51,139 nucleotides of DNA from an uncultured Mycolicibacterium sp. (GCF_937941905.1 NZ_CALDGS010000113.1:1-51139); one strand, 5' to 3'; counted from the stretch's first letter, positions 16,999 through 25,726 are shown. Numbers and translations are program-made. Notes: generated from the sequence alone by a model not told the origin.

Positions 16999-18720
16999 TC
17001 ACCGCTGCTCGGCCGGTGCCGGCTCGTGGCGGCGGCCGACGTGCGACTCGGCCCGCATCCGCGCCACCATGTGCGGGTAGTGCAGCTCGAACGCCGGCCG
17101 CTCGGAGCGGATCCGCGGCAGCTCGGTGAAGTTGTGCCGCGGCGGCGGGCAGGAGGTCGCCCACTCCAGCGAGTTGCCGTAGCCCCACGGATCGTCGACG
17201 GTCACCGGCTCGCCGTAGCGCCAGCTCTTGAAGACGTTCCAGGTGAACGGCAGCACCGAGATACCCAGGATGAACGCCCCGACCGTGGCCACCACGTTCA
17301 GTTCGGTGAACCCGTCCGACGGCAGGTAGTCGGCGTAGCGGCGCGGCATGCCCTCGTCGCCCAGCCAGTGCTGCACCAGGAACGTGGTGTGGAAGCCGAT
17401 CAGCGTCAACCAGAAATGCCACTTGCCCAGCCGCTCGTCGAGCATCCGGCCGGTCATCTTCGGGAACCAGAAGTACACCCCGGCGTAGGTGGCGAACACG
17501 ATGGTGCCGAACAGCACGTAGTGGAAGTGCGCCACCACCCAGTAGGTGTCGCTGATGTGGAAGTCCAGCGGCGGGCTGGCCAGCAGCACGCCCGACAGAC
17601 CGCCGAGCAGGAAGGTGACCAGGAAGCCGATCGAGAACAGCATCGGCGACTCGAAGGTCAGCTGCCCCTTCCACATGGTGCCGATCCAGTTGAAGAACTT
17701 GATGCCGGTCGGCACGGCGATGAGGAAGGTCATGAAGGAGAAGAACGGCAGCAGCACCGCGCCGGTGGCGTACATGTGGTGCGCCCACACCGCGACCGAC
17801 AGCGCCGCGATGCCGATGGTGGCGTAGATCAGCGTGGTGTAGCCGAAGATCGGCTTGCGGCTGAACACCGGGAAGATCTCGCTGACGATGCCGAAGAACG
17901 GCAGCGCGATGATGTACACCTCGGGGTGGCCGAAGAACCAGAACAGGTGCTGGTAGAGGATCACCCCGCCGTTGCCCGGGTCGTAGATGTGGGCGCCCAG
18001 CTTACGGTCGGCGGCCAGCGCGAACAGCGCCGCGGTCAGCAGCGGGAAGGCGATGAGCACCAGGATCGAGGTCACCAGGATGTTCCAGGTGAACACCGGC
18101 ATCCGGAACATGGTCATGCCCGGGGCGCGCATGCACACCACGGTGGTGATCATGTTGACCGCACCGAGGATGGTGCCCAGGCCGGCCACCGCCAGGCCCA
18201 TGATCCACAGATTCGCGCCCACCCCGGGTGAGGCGACCACGCCCGACAGCGGGGTGTAGGCGGTCCAGCCGAAGTCCGCCGCCCCGCCCGGGGTGATGAA
18301 CCCGCTCAGCGCGATCAGCGCGCCGAACAGGAACAGCCAGTAGCTGAACGCGTTCAGCCGCGGGAAGGCCACGTCGGGGGCGCCGATCTGCAGCGGCAGC
18401 ACCAGGTTGGCGAAGCCGAACACGACCGGGGTCGCGTAGAACAGCAGCATCACCGTGCCGTGCATGGTGAACAGCTGGTTGTACTGCTCGGTGGACAGGA
18501 ACTGCAGTCCCGGCGCGGTGAGCTCGGCCCGCATCAGCAGCGCCATCAGGCCGCCGACGAAGAAGAACACGAAGCAGGTGACCACGTACATGATCCCGAT
18601 CAGCTTGTGATCGGTCGTCGTGATCAGCCGGTAGATCAGGTTGCCCCGCGGCCCGAGACGGGCCGGGAACGGCCGCCGGACCTCGAGCTGTTCGATTTTC
18701 GCCGGTGCGTCTGCGGTCAT
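16999..18720 (-). CDS. ctaD: Cytochrome c oxidase (aa3) subunit I CtaD
   Basis: This 573-residue heme-copper oxidase catalytic subunit appears complete and functional. Heme a and a3/CuB ligands are present: H87 in TMHGTVM, H265 and the cross-linked Y269 in GHPEVYI, H314-H315 in AHHMY, and H398 and H400 in VVAHFHYV. Proton-path residues are also present: K341 in PTGIKFFNW, E267 and D116. About twelve membrane helices are expected. It would reduce oxygen in the mycobacterial bcc-aa3 supercomplex. In M. tuberculosis ctaD (Rv3043c) is elsewhere, so here it is either a relocated single copy or a paralog. A TACCAT box on the minus strand (18754-18759) could be its own -10; it lies 120 nt downstream of the NMO-like gene on the same strand. 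Confidence 0.93.
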   Translation of the reverse strand: MTADAPAKIEQLEVRRPFPARLGPRGNLIYRLITTTDHKLIGIMYVVTCFVFFFVGGLMALLMRAELTAPGLQFLSTEQYNQLFTMHGTVMLLFYATPVVFGFANLVLPLQIGAPDVAFPRLNAFSYWLFLFGALIALSGFITPGGAADFGWTAYTPLSGVVASPGVGANLWIMGLAVAGLGTILGAVNMITTVVCMRAPGMTMFRMPVFTWNILVTSILVLIAFPLLTAALFALAADRKLGAHIYDPGNGGVILYQHLFWFFGHPEVYIIALPFFGIVSEIFPVFSRKPIFGYTTLIYATIGIAALSVAVWAHHMYATGAVLLPFFSFMTFLIAVPTGIKFFNWIGTMWKGQLTFESPMLFSIGFLVTFLLGGLSGVLLASPPLDFHISDTYWVVAHFHYVLFGTIVFATYAGVYFWFPKMTGRMLDERLGKWHFWLTLIGFHTTFLVQHWLGDEGMPRRYADYLPSDGFTELNVVATVGAFILGISVLPFTWNVFKSWRYGEPVTVDDPWGYGNSLEWATSCPPPRHNFTELPRIRSERPAFELHYPHMVARMRAESHVGRRHEPAPAEQR

Positions 18721-18840
18721 GCCGCACCCCCCAAGTCAGGTCGGCTTGCCTCGATGGTAGGCCTCAGCCGCCACCGACGGGAGGGGTTACCGGCGAATTC
18801 CGGCTCGAGAACCGCCGCGGCCGTCCCGGACCGGACGGGT

Positions 18841-19962
18841 TCAGCGGTCCCGGATGTCGTCGAGCCGGCGGGTGGCCGTCTCGAACTCGGCGACCAGGTC
18901 GGCGATGATGTCGGCGACCGGGCGGATCTCGTTCATCCGGCCGACGATCTGCCCGACCGGCATGGACACCGTGTCGGGGTTGTCCGACTCGTTCATCCGC
19001 TGGTGTGCCTCGCTGACCAGGATGTTCTGCAGCGGCATCGGCAGCGGCTCCGGCGCGCCCGGGGCGTCCCAGGCGTCGGTCCACTTGGTCTTGAGCAGCC
19101 GGGCCGGCTTGCCGGTGTAGATCCGGCGGCGCACGGTGTCGGCCGAGGTGGCGCGCAGCAGCGCCTCCTGGATGGTGGAGATGCCGCTGGGCTTGCGGTG
19201 GCCGAGGTGGTACTCGGCGGAGGTGAGGAACAGCGAGCCCATCCACACGCCCTGGGCGCCCAGCGCGAGCGCCGCGGCGACCTGGCGGCCGGTGCCGATG
19301 CCGCCGGCGGCGAGCACGGGCACCTGATCGCCGACGGCGTCGACGATCTCCGGCCACAGCACCACCGAGCCGATCTCACCGGTGTGCCCGCCGGCCTCGT
19401 GCCCCTGCGCGACGACGATGTCGACCCCGTTGTCGACATGGCGCTGGGCGTGCTTGGCGCTGCCGGCCAGTGCGGCCACCGGCACCCCGGCCTTGTGCAC
19501 CTGCTCGATGACGTCGACCGGCGGGGAGCCGAGCGCGTTGGCGATCAGCTTGATCGGGTGGCCGAGCGCGACCTCGACGTGGCTGCGGGCCACCGAGTGC
19601 AGCCACCCCAGCACACCCTCGTTGCGCTCCTTGTCCTCCGACAGCGGCGGAACCCCGAGGTCGGCCAGGGTCTTCTCGACGAAGTCCCGGTGGCCCTGCG
19701 GGATGAGCTTGGCGATGTCGACCGCGGTGCCCTCCTGCGGCACCTTGGCGGGCATCACCACGTCGACCCCGTAGGGCTTGCCGTCGGTGTTCTCGTCCAT
19801 CCAGGTCAGGACCTGGTCGAGGTCCTCTGGGTCGTTGAACCGCACGCACCCGAGCACCCCGAACCCGCCGACCCGGCTGACCGCGGCGGCCACCCGTTCC
19901 GAGGGGGTGAAGACGAAGATCGGGTACTCGATACCGAAGCGGTCACACAGATCGGTACGCAT
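18841..19962 (-). CDS. Nitronate monooxygenase/2-nitropropane dioxygenase-like flavoprotein
   Basis: This 373-residue FMN-binding TIM-barrel protein has the family hallmarks: the N-terminal FGIEYPIFVFTPSERVAAAV, the AQGHEAGGHTGEIG segment with the active-site His region near residue 185, and the phosphate-binding AAGGIGTGRQVAAALALGAQ near 217. The true substrate is open; related flavoproteins in steroid clusters are annotated as nitronate monooxygenases only by similarity and could act as enoyl reductases or detoxify alkyl nitronates. The ATG overlaps the fadD19 stop as TGATG, so it should be made together with FadD19 under KstR control. The start at 19962 is preferred over an upstream one at 20034 inside fadD19. 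Confidence 0.85.
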   Translation of the reverse strand: MRTDLCDRFGIEYPIFVFTPSERVAAAVSRVGGFGVLGCVRFNDPEDLDQVLTWMDENTDGKPYGVDVVMPAKVPQEGTAVDIAKLIPQGHRDFVEKTLADLGVPPLSEDKERNEGVLGWLHSVARSHVEVALGHPIKLIANALGSPPVDVIEQVHKAGVPVAALAGSAKHAQRHVDNGVDIVVAQGHEAGGHTGEIGSVVLWPEIVDAVGDQVPVLAAGGIGTGRQVAAALALGAQGVWMGSLFLTSAEYHLGHRKPSGISTIQEALLRATSADTVRRRIYTGKPARLLKTKWTDAWDAPGAPEPLPMPLQNILVSEAHQRMNESDNPDTVSMPVGQIVGRMNEIRPVADIIADLVAEFETATRRLDDIRDR

Positions 19963-21605
19963 CAGGCCTTGGCTCCCACATGGTTGGCGTGCACCTCGTC
20001 GGCCGGACGCGACTCGGTGACCTCTTTGGCCCACCGGTAGTCGGGCTTACCGGCGGGGGTGCGGCCGATCTCGTCGACCCACCAGATCTTGCGCGGCACC
20101 TTGTACCCGGCGATCTCCTTGCGCACGAACGCGTCGAGTTCGGCCAGGGTCGGGTTGGTGCCGGGACGGCGCTGCACGACGGCGGCCACCAGCTGGCCGA
20201 ACCGTTCGTCGGGCACCCCGACCACCAGGGCGTCGAAGACGTCCGGGTGGGCCTTGAGCGCGCCCTCGACCTCCTCGGGGTAGATCTTCTCCCCGCCGGA
20301 GTTGATCGACTGCGAGCCGCGGCCCAGCATCGTCACGGTGCCGTCGGCCTCGACGGTGGCCCAGTCGCCGGGGATCGCGTAGCGCACCCCGTTGATGACC
20401 TTGAACGTCTCGGCCGTCTTCTTCTCGTCCTTGTAGTAGCCCAGCGGGATGTGGCCGCGCTTGGCGATCATGCCGCGCACGCCCGAGCCCGGCTGGACCT
20501 CGTTGCCGTTCTCGTCGAGCACCACGACGTTCTTGTCGATGGTCACGCGCGGGCCGCCGGTGTTGGCCTGCCCCTTGGCGACGACGCTGGTGCCGCCGAA
20601 GCCGGTCTCCGACGAGCCGATGGAGTCGGTGATGATGCGGTTCGGCAGCAGCTCGAGCAGCTGCTCCTTGAGTGCCGGCGAGAACAGCGCGGCGGTGCTG
20701 GCCAGCAGGAACAGGTTCGACAGGTCGTAGTTCGCGCCGGGCGCGGTGAGCGCGTCCAGCAGCGGCCGGGCCATCGCGTCACCGGTGAAGAACAGCAGGT
20801 TGACCTTGTGCTTCTCGCAGGTGGCCCACACCTGCTCCGGCTCGAACTCCGGCGCCAGCACGACGGTGTCACCGCCGATGAGCGCCTGCCAGGTCGCCGA
20901 CTGGGTGGCGCCGTGGATCATCGGCGGGATCGGGTAGCGCACCATCGGCGTCTTCTCGACGGCCTGCCGGGCGTGGTCGTACTCGTCCTTGACGTACTCG
21001 CCGGTGGCGAAGTCGATGCCACCGAACAGCACCCGGTAGATGTCCTCGTGGCGCCACATCACGCCCTTCGGGAAACCGGTGGTGCCGCCGGTGTAGAGCA
21101 GATAGATGTCGTCGGCGCTGCGCGGCGCGAAATCCCGCTCCGGCGAGGCGCTCGCGAGGGCGGTCTCGAACTCCACCCCGCCGTAGCGCTGGAAGTCGGC
21201 GTCGCTGCCGTCCTCGACCACCAGGATGGTCTTCAGCAGCGGCGTCTCCGGCAGCACGTTGGCCACCCGGTCGCTGTACTGGCGCTCGTGCACCAGGGCG
21301 ACCATGTCGGAGTTCTCGAACAGGTACTTCAGTTCGCTCTCGACGTAGCGGAAGTTGACGTTGACCGCGATCGCGCCGGCCTTCACGACACCGAGCATCG
21401 CGATGACGATCTCGATGCGGTTGCGGCAGTACAACCCGACCTTGTCGTCCTTCTTGACGCCCTGGTCGAGCAGGTAGTGCGCGAAACGGTTGGCTTTTTC
21501 CTCGAGCTGGCCGTACGTCAACTGCTCGTCGCCACAGATCAGGGCAACGCGGTCGGGCACGGCGTCGATGGCATGCTCGGCGAGATCGGCGATGTTCAGG
21601 GCCAC
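19962..21605 (-). CDS. fadD19: Steroid-CoA ligase FadD19 (C26 carboxylate)
   Basis: This 547-residue ligase corresponds to Rv3515c (548 residues as I recall). It activates the full-length sterol side-chain acid, 3-oxocholest-4-en-26-oate, and is needed for C24-branched plant sterols in Rhodococcus. Motifs are the ATP loop YTGGTTGFPKG near residue 173, DSIGSSETG near 325, GDWATVEADGTVTMLGR near 419 and the C-terminal RTPAGKPDYRW Lys. The start is GTG. The KstR site at 21616 ends only 10 bases upstream and no good Shine-Dalgarno is visible, suggesting a leaderless or very short-leader mRNA. It is divergent from echA19. Confidence 0.95.
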   Translation of the reverse strand: MALNIADLAEHAIDAVPDRVALICGDEQLTYGQLEEKANRFAHYLLDQGVKKDDKVGLYCRNRIEIVIAMLGVVKAGAIAVNVNFRYVESELKYLFENSDMVALVHERQYSDRVANVLPETPLLKTILVVEDGSDADFQRYGGVEFETALASASPERDFAPRSADDIYLLYTGGTTGFPKGVMWRHEDIYRVLFGGIDFATGEYVKDEYDHARQAVEKTPMVRYPIPPMIHGATQSATWQALIGGDTVVLAPEFEPEQVWATCEKHKVNLLFFTGDAMARPLLDALTAPGANYDLSNLFLLASTAALFSPALKEQLLELLPNRIITDSIGSSETGFGGTSVVAKGQANTGGPRVTIDKNVVVLDENGNEVQPGSGVRGMIAKRGHIPLGYYKDEKKTAETFKVINGVRYAIPGDWATVEADGTVTMLGRGSQSINSGGEKIYPEEVEGALKAHPDVFDALVVGVPDERFGQLVAAVVQRRPGTNPTLAELDAFVRKEIAGYKVPRKIWWVDEIGRTPAGKPDYRWAKEVTESRPADEVHANHVGAKA

Positions 21606-21615
21606 AGACCCAAAT

Positions 21616-21629
21616 TAGAACGTGTTACA
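21616..21629. promoter_or_regulatory. KstR operator between fadD19 and echA19
   Basis: TAGAACGTGTTACA fully matches the KstR consensus and is identical to the site at 12075. It lies in a 66-bp divergent gap, 10 bp from the fadD19 GTG and 42 bp from the echA19 GTG, so it can control both genes. Confidence 0.87.
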
Positions 21630-21671
21630 TTTCTTGACAAGTTCCCGGTGGATGCAGGAAGGCAGGAACGC

Positions 21672-22472
21672 GTGAGCGAATCCGGATCGCAGCCGCACGC
21701 CCTCATCGAGCAGCGCGGACATACCCTGATCCTGACGCTGAACCGACCCGAGGCCCGCAACGCGCTGTCCAGCGAGATGCTCTCGATCATGGTCGAGGCC
21801 TGGGACCGCGCCGACAACGATCCCGAGATCCGCTCGGTCATCCTGACCGGCGCCGGCGGGTACTTCTGCGCGGGCATGGACCTCAAGGCGGCCAGCGCCA
21901 AGCCGCCGGGGGACTCGTTCAAGGACGGCTCCTACGACCCGTCGAAGATCCCCGCGCTGCTCAAGGGCCGGCGGCTGAAGAAGCCGCTGATCGCCGCCGT
22001 GGAGGGCCCGGCGATCGCCGGCGGGACCGAGATCCTGCAGGCGACCGACATCCGGATCGCCGGTGAGAGCGCCAAGTTCGGCATCTCCGAGGCGAAGTGG
22101 AGCCTGTACCCGATGGGCGGCTCGGCGGTGCGCCTGGTGCGCCAGATCCCCTACACCATCGCCTGCGATCTGCTGCTGACCGGCCGGCACATCACCGCCG
22201 CCGAGGCCAAGGAGATTGGGCTGATCGGCTACGTGGTCCCGGACGGCACCGCGCTGGACAAGGCGCTGGAGATCGCCGAGGTGATCAACAACAACGGCCC
22301 GCTGGCCGTGCAGGCGATCCTGCGCTCGATCCGCGAGACCGAGGGCCTCCCGGAGGACGAGGCGTTCAAGATCGACACCAAGATCGGCATCGAGGTGTTC
22401 GTCTCCGAGGACGCCAAGGAGGGCCCGCGGGCGTTCAAGGAGAAGCGCAAGCCGGAGTTCAAGGGCCGGTAA
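21672..22472 (+). CDS. echA19: Enoyl-CoA hydratase EchA19 (sterol side chain)
   Basis: This 266-residue crotonase-fold protein corresponds to Rv3516. EchA19 hydrates the 22,23-unsaturated steroid-CoA formed in the first rounds of side-chain oxidation. The oxyanion-hole segments YFCAGMDLKAA (near residue 65) and EGPAIAGGTEILQATDI (near 113) are present, with an acidic residue at SEAKWSLYPMGG in the place of the usual catalytic Glu pair. The GTG start (VSESGSQPHALIE) is preceded by an AGGAAGGCAGG purine run. The frame continues open upstream to 19980 but that part is antisense to fadD19. Confidence 0.93.
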   Translation: MSESGSQPHALIEQRGHTLILTLNRPEARNALSSEMLSIMVEAWDRADNDPEIRSVILTGAGGYFCAGMDLKAASAKPPGDSFKDGSYDPSKIPALLKGRRLKKPLIAAVEGPAIAGGTEILQATDIRIAGESAKFGISEAKWSLYPMGGSAVRLVRQIPYTIACDLLLTGRHITAAEAKEIGLIGYVVPDGTALDKALEIAEVINNNGPLAVQAILRSIRETEGLPEDEAFKIDTKIGIEVFVSEDAKEGPRAFKEKRKPEFKGR

Positions 22473-22506
22473 CCCCCAGACCTCTCTCCTCTCTCTCGCA
22501 CCGAGC

Positions 22507-22552
22507 GTGAAGCCGCTGCGGCGAATCGACCGGATTCCCGCGGCGGCTTCAC
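22507..22552 (+). terminator. Hairpin terminator downstream of echA19
   Basis: GTGAAGCCGCTGCGG (22507-22521) pairs with CCGCGGCGGCTTCAC (22538-22552) over 15 bp with one G-T pair, and inner GAATC/GATTC bases extend the stem. It is 34 nt past the echA19 stop. There is no T-run, as is common for mycobacterial terminators. Confidence 0.7.
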
Positions 22553-22621
22553 GTGCGTTCGGCCCGGGCGTCGTCGAGCATGCGCAGCATGCCGCCGCCC
22601 CCCGACCGCAGCGCCGAATGC

Positions 22622-22663
22622 GAAACGGCTGCGGACAACCGGGCGATTCTCCGCAGCCGTTTC
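22622..22663 (-). terminator. Hairpin terminator downstream of cyp142
   Basis: GAAACGGCTGCGGA (22622-22635) and TCCGCAGCCGTTTC (22650-22663) form a perfect 14-bp stem with a 14-nt loop, 30 nt past the cyp142 stop. With the preceding hairpin it separates two convergent transcripts. Confidence 0.72.
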
Positions 22664-22693
22664 ACGTTCGCGCGGGAGCGCGCCGGGAGCGCG

Positions 22694-23896
22694 TCAGGCG
22701 AGCACCGGCCTGGTCGGGGTGAACACCACCGGCATCGCCTCCGGGCCGGAGACGAAGTTGGCCGCCCGCAGCGGCAGCGGGTCGTCGTTGGCCAGCCGCA
22801 GGTCCGGCAGCCGCTGCAGCAGCCGCCGCAGCATCAGCGTCAGCTCCAGCCGGGCCAGCTGGTTGCCGAGGCAGAAATGCGTGCCGAAGCCGAAGGCGAT
22901 GTGGTTGTTCGGATCCCGGTCGATGCGGAAGTTCTCCGGGTCGCCGAACACCCGCTCGTCGAAGTTGGCCGACTCGAACAGCAGCAGCATCTTCTCGCCC
23001 TTGCGCAGCTGCGTGCCGTGGAACTCGGTGTCGGCGGTCAGCGTCCGGCACATGTTCTTCACCGGCGAGGTCCAGCGCAGCATCTCCTCGATCGCGCCGG
23101 GGACGAGATCGGGGTTGTCGACGAGCCGCTGCCACTGGTCCGGGTGGCGCAGCAGCTGCTCCACCCCGCCGGACAGGGTGTGCCGGGTCGTCTCGTCGCC
23201 GCCGATCAGGATGAGCAGCGTCTCGAAGACGATCTCGTCGTCGCTCATGCGCTGCCCGTCGACCTCGGCGTTGATCAGGATGGAGAACAGGTCGTCGGTG
23301 GGCTCGGCGCGGCGCTTGCCGATGATGTCCATGGTGTAGGTGGTGTAGCCGGCGAACGCCTCGGTCACCGCCTGCAGCATCGACTCGTCGGCGGTCGCGC
23401 TCAGCCCGGTCACCAGGTCGTCGGACCACTTCAGCAACTGGCCGCGGTCCTCCGGCGCCACCCCGAGCATGTCGCCGATGACGGCCATCGGCAGCGGGGC
23501 GGCGATGTCGCGGACGAAGTCGCACTCACCGCGCTCGCACACGTTGTCGATGAGGGTGTCGCAGATCCGGGCGATCGACGCCTCCCGGTCGCGCACCCGC
23601 TTGCGGGTGAAGCCGTGGTTGACCAGCTTGCGCCGCAGCAGGTGCTCCGGGTCGTCCATGTCGATCATGTACGGGAACGCCGGATGCTCGGGGCGGATGC
23701 CGCCGGTGTTGGAGAACAGCTCCGGATTGCGCTCCGCCTCCACGATGGCCTGGTAGGTCGCCGCGGCGGCCAGGCCGTTGCGGTCGCGGAACACCGGCTC
23801 GTGCTCGCGCATCCACGCGTATGCCGCACGGGCCGATGGGCTGTCGGCGTAGAACTTGCCGTCGGTCAGGTCGATGTCGGGCCTGGTCGCGGTCAC
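22694..23896 (-). CDS. cyp142: Cytochrome P450 CYP142 (sterol C26/C27 hydroxylase)
   Basis: This 400-residue P450 corresponds to Rv3518c. It shows the I-helix oxygen motif GGDETTRHT near residue 233, the K-helix ExxR (EEML R) near 270 and the heme-Cys motif FGFGTHFCLGN near residue 340. CYP142 oxidises the terminal methyl of cholesterol or cholestenone to the carboxylic acid, giving stereochemistry opposite to CYP125. The window also contains CYP125 at its right end, so this organism probably has both routes. The gene starts 11 bases after the stop of the acetoacetate-decarboxylase-like gene, sharing its KstR-controlled promoter. Confidence 0.93.
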   Translation of the reverse strand: MTATRPDIDLTDGKFYADSPSARAAYAWMREHEPVFRDRNGLAAAATYQAIVEAERNPELFSNTGGIRPEHPAFPYMIDMDDPEHLLRRKLVNHGFTRKRVRDREASIARICDTLIDNVCERGECDFVRDIAAPLPMAVIGDMLGVAPEDRGQLLKWSDDLVTGLSATADESMLQAVTEAFAGYTTYTMDIIGKRRAEPTDDLFSILINAEVDGQRMSDDEIVFETLLILIGGDETTRHTLSGGVEQLLRHPDQWQRLVDNPDLVPGAIEEMLRWTSPVKNMCRTLTADTEFHGTQLRKGEKMLLLFESANFDERVFGDPENFRIDRDPNNHIAFGFGTHFCLGNQLARLELTLMLRRLLQRLPDLRLANDDPLPLRAANFVSGPEAMPVVFTPTRPVLA

Positions 23897-23907
23897 GGCC
23901 GCCCCTT

Positions 23908-24639
23908 TCAGCTCAGGATCTTCGCGTCACCGAACGTCATCTCGACCTGCTCGGCCGAGGTCGTCATCACCGCACGCTTGGGCAGGCCAAGCGCGGCAAG
24001 CTCTTTGGCGTACGGGTGATCACCGAGGCGCACGGTGGCACCGCCGGGGCGGTAGCGCACCCCGGTCAGCCGCATCTCGCCGGGCGTCTCGCGCAGCACC
24101 CCGTCGAGGAACGAGTAGGTGTTGTGCACCTGCGGCTTTCCGACGAACCGGGACGGAACCGGCAGCCCCGGACGGAATTCCATCCCGACGGCGAACTGCC
24201 CGTCCACCGTGAGATCGAAGCCGAACCGGCGGCCCTCGCGAACGGTGAAGTCCGCCATCACCTTCGGGTAGCCCCAGATCTTCCGGCCGGCCTCGAGGGT
24301 GAACGACTGGTCCACCGGCAGGTGGTGCACGAACGCCCCGGCCGACTGCAGCGCCCGCAGCCCGCGCGCCTGCGAACCGGGCGGGTTGACCATGACGTTG
24401 GTGCCGTACTCGTAGTACGGCCCGAGATCGCCGTCGATGTAGTGCATCAGGATGAGCACGACCATCGCCCGGTTGCGCCCGAACCGACACACCTGCAGTC
24501 CGCTGTAGTCGATCATCCGCTGCGCGGCGTCGGCGTCGACGGTGAAGATCGCGGTGTGCTGGGTGGCCCGCCGGATCCGCACCGGCATGGTGAGCACGGT
24601 CCCGGCGATGGTGTGCTGCGAGGCTGCCATGGCGCTCAC
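23908..24639 (-). CDS. Acetoacetate decarboxylase-family protein (Rv3519-like)
   Basis: This 243-residue protein resembles the acetoacetate decarboxylase superfamily: MHYIDGDLGPYYEYGTNVMV near residue 66 and the GRKIWGYPKVMADF segment near 118, where Lys in GYPK is at the place of the Schiff-base Lys of the family. The substrate is unknown; its position next to cyp142 suggests a steroid-derived beta-keto acid or a binding role. The GTG at 24639 is only 2 bases from the KstR operator; an ATG at 24630 is an alternative. Both imply an almost leaderless mRNA. Confidence 0.75.
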   Translation of the reverse strand: MSAMAASQHTIAGTVLTMPVRIRRATQHTAIFTVDADAAQRMIDYSGLQVCRFGRNRAMVVLILMHYIDGDLGPYYEYGTNVMVNPPGSQARGLRALQSAGAFVHHLPVDQSFTLEAGRKIWGYPKVMADFTVREGRRFGFDLTVDGQFAVGMEFRPGLPVPSRFVGKPQVHNTYSFLDGVLRETPGEMRLTGVRYRPGGATVRLGDHPYAKELAALGLPKRAVMTTSAEQVEMTFGDAKILS

Positions 24640-24641
24640 TG

Positions 24642-24655
24642 TAGAACGCGTTCTA
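24642..24655. promoter_or_regulatory. KstR operator upstream of the Rv3519-like gene and cyp142
   Basis: TAGAACGCGTTCTA is a perfect 14-bp palindrome and a full KstR match, 2 bp from the GTG start of the acetoacetate-decarboxylase-like gene. It is 24 bp past the stop of the same-strand F420-type gene. Confidence 0.88.
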
Positions 24656-24679
24656 ATTCGACGCCAAGGGATTCGCCGA

Positions 24680-25726
24680 TCAGCCCTCCGATTCCGAGAT
24701 GAGCCGGGCCAGATCCCGGATCTGTTCCACCGAGCGGGCGCCGACCACCATCATCGTCACGCCGGCGGCCTCCCAGCGCTTGATCTGCTCGCGCACGTAG
24801 GCCTCGTCGCCGACGATCGCCGCGTCGTCGACGAGTTCGTCCGGGATGGCCTTGGCGGCCTCGTCCTTGCGGCCGCTGCGGAACAGCCGGGTGACATCGT
24901 CGACGACCTCGCTGTAGCCCATCCGCCGGTAGACGTCGGCGTGGAAGTTGAGCTCCTCGGCACCCATCCCGCCGATGTAGAGGGCCAAGAACGGCTTGAT
25001 CATCTCGAACATGGCCGGCCGGTCGTCGGTGACCACGACCTGCGCCGTCGCGCAGATCTCGAAGGTCTCCCGGGTCCGGCGGGCGCCGGGCCGGGAGAAC
25101 CCCTCGTCGAGCCACTCGTTGTACATGTCGGCCAGCCGCGGCGAGTAGAAGATCGGCAGCCAGCCGTCGCAGATCTCGGCGGCCAGCGCGACGTTCTTCG
25201 GACCCTCCGCGCCGAGCAGGATCGGGATGTCGGCGCGCAGCGGGTGGGTGATCGGCTTGAGCGCCTTGCCCAGCCCGGTGGTGCCCTCACCGGTCAACGG
25301 CAGCGGGTAGTGCGGACCGGGGCTGGTCACCGGCGCCTCGCGGGCCCACACCTGCCGGATGATGTCGATGTACTCGCGGGTGCGCGCCAGCGGCTTGGGG
25401 AAGCGCTGCCCGTACCAGCCCTCGACGACCTGCGGGCCGGACACCCCCAGCCCGAGGATGTGCCGGCCCCCGGAGAGGTGGTCCAGGGTCAGCGAGGCCA
25501 TCGCGCAGGCGGTCGGGGTGCGCGCCGACAGCTGCACCACCGAGGTGCCCAGCCGCAGCCGCTTGGTCTCCCGGCCCCACCAGGCCAGCGGGGTGAAGGC
25601 GTCCGACCCCCAGGCCTCGGCGGTGAACACGGTGTCGAAGCCGGCCTCCTCGGCCGCGGCCACGAGTTCGGCGTGGTTCTCCGGCGGCTTGGCGCCCCAG
25701 TAGCCGAGCTGCAGACCCAACTTCAT
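24680..25726 (-). CDS. Luciferase-like (F420-type) oxidoreductase, Rv3520c-like
   Basis: This 348-residue TIM-barrel protein corresponds to Rv3520c. The luciferase-like monooxygenase fold typical of F420-dependent enzymes is visible in LGLQLGYWGAKPPENHAELV at the N-terminus, TAEAWGSDAFTPLAWW near residue 35, LDHLSGGRHILGLGVSGPQV near 81-100 and PILLGAEGPKNVALAAEICD near 167. The physiological substrate is not established. The neighbourhood and KstR site at 25772 place it in the sterol regulon, so reduction or oxidation of a steroid intermediate is a fair inference. It is divergent from the DUF35 gene. Confidence 0.85.
   Translation of the reverse strand: MKLGLQLGYWGAKPPENHAELVAAAEEAGFDTVFTAEAWGSDAFTPLAWWGRETKRLRLGTSVVQLSARTPTACAMASLTLDHLSGGRHILGLGVSGPQVVEGWYGQRFPKPLARTREYIDIIRQVWAREAPVTSPGPHYPLPLTGEGTTGLGKALKPITHPLRADIPILLGAEGPKNVALAAEICDGWLPIFYSPRLADMYNEWLDEGFSRPGARRTRETFEICATAQVVVTDDRPAMFEMIKPFLALYIGGMGAEELNFHADVYRRMGYSEVVDDVTRLFRSGRKDEAAKAIPDELVDDAAIVGDEAYVREQIKRWEAAGVTMMVVGARSVEQIRDLARLISESEG

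Noticed and set aside
19980..21671. N-terminal extension of EchA19 by about 560 codons
   Set aside because: It is antisense to fadD19 and runs through the operator; the crotonase domain begins at 21672.
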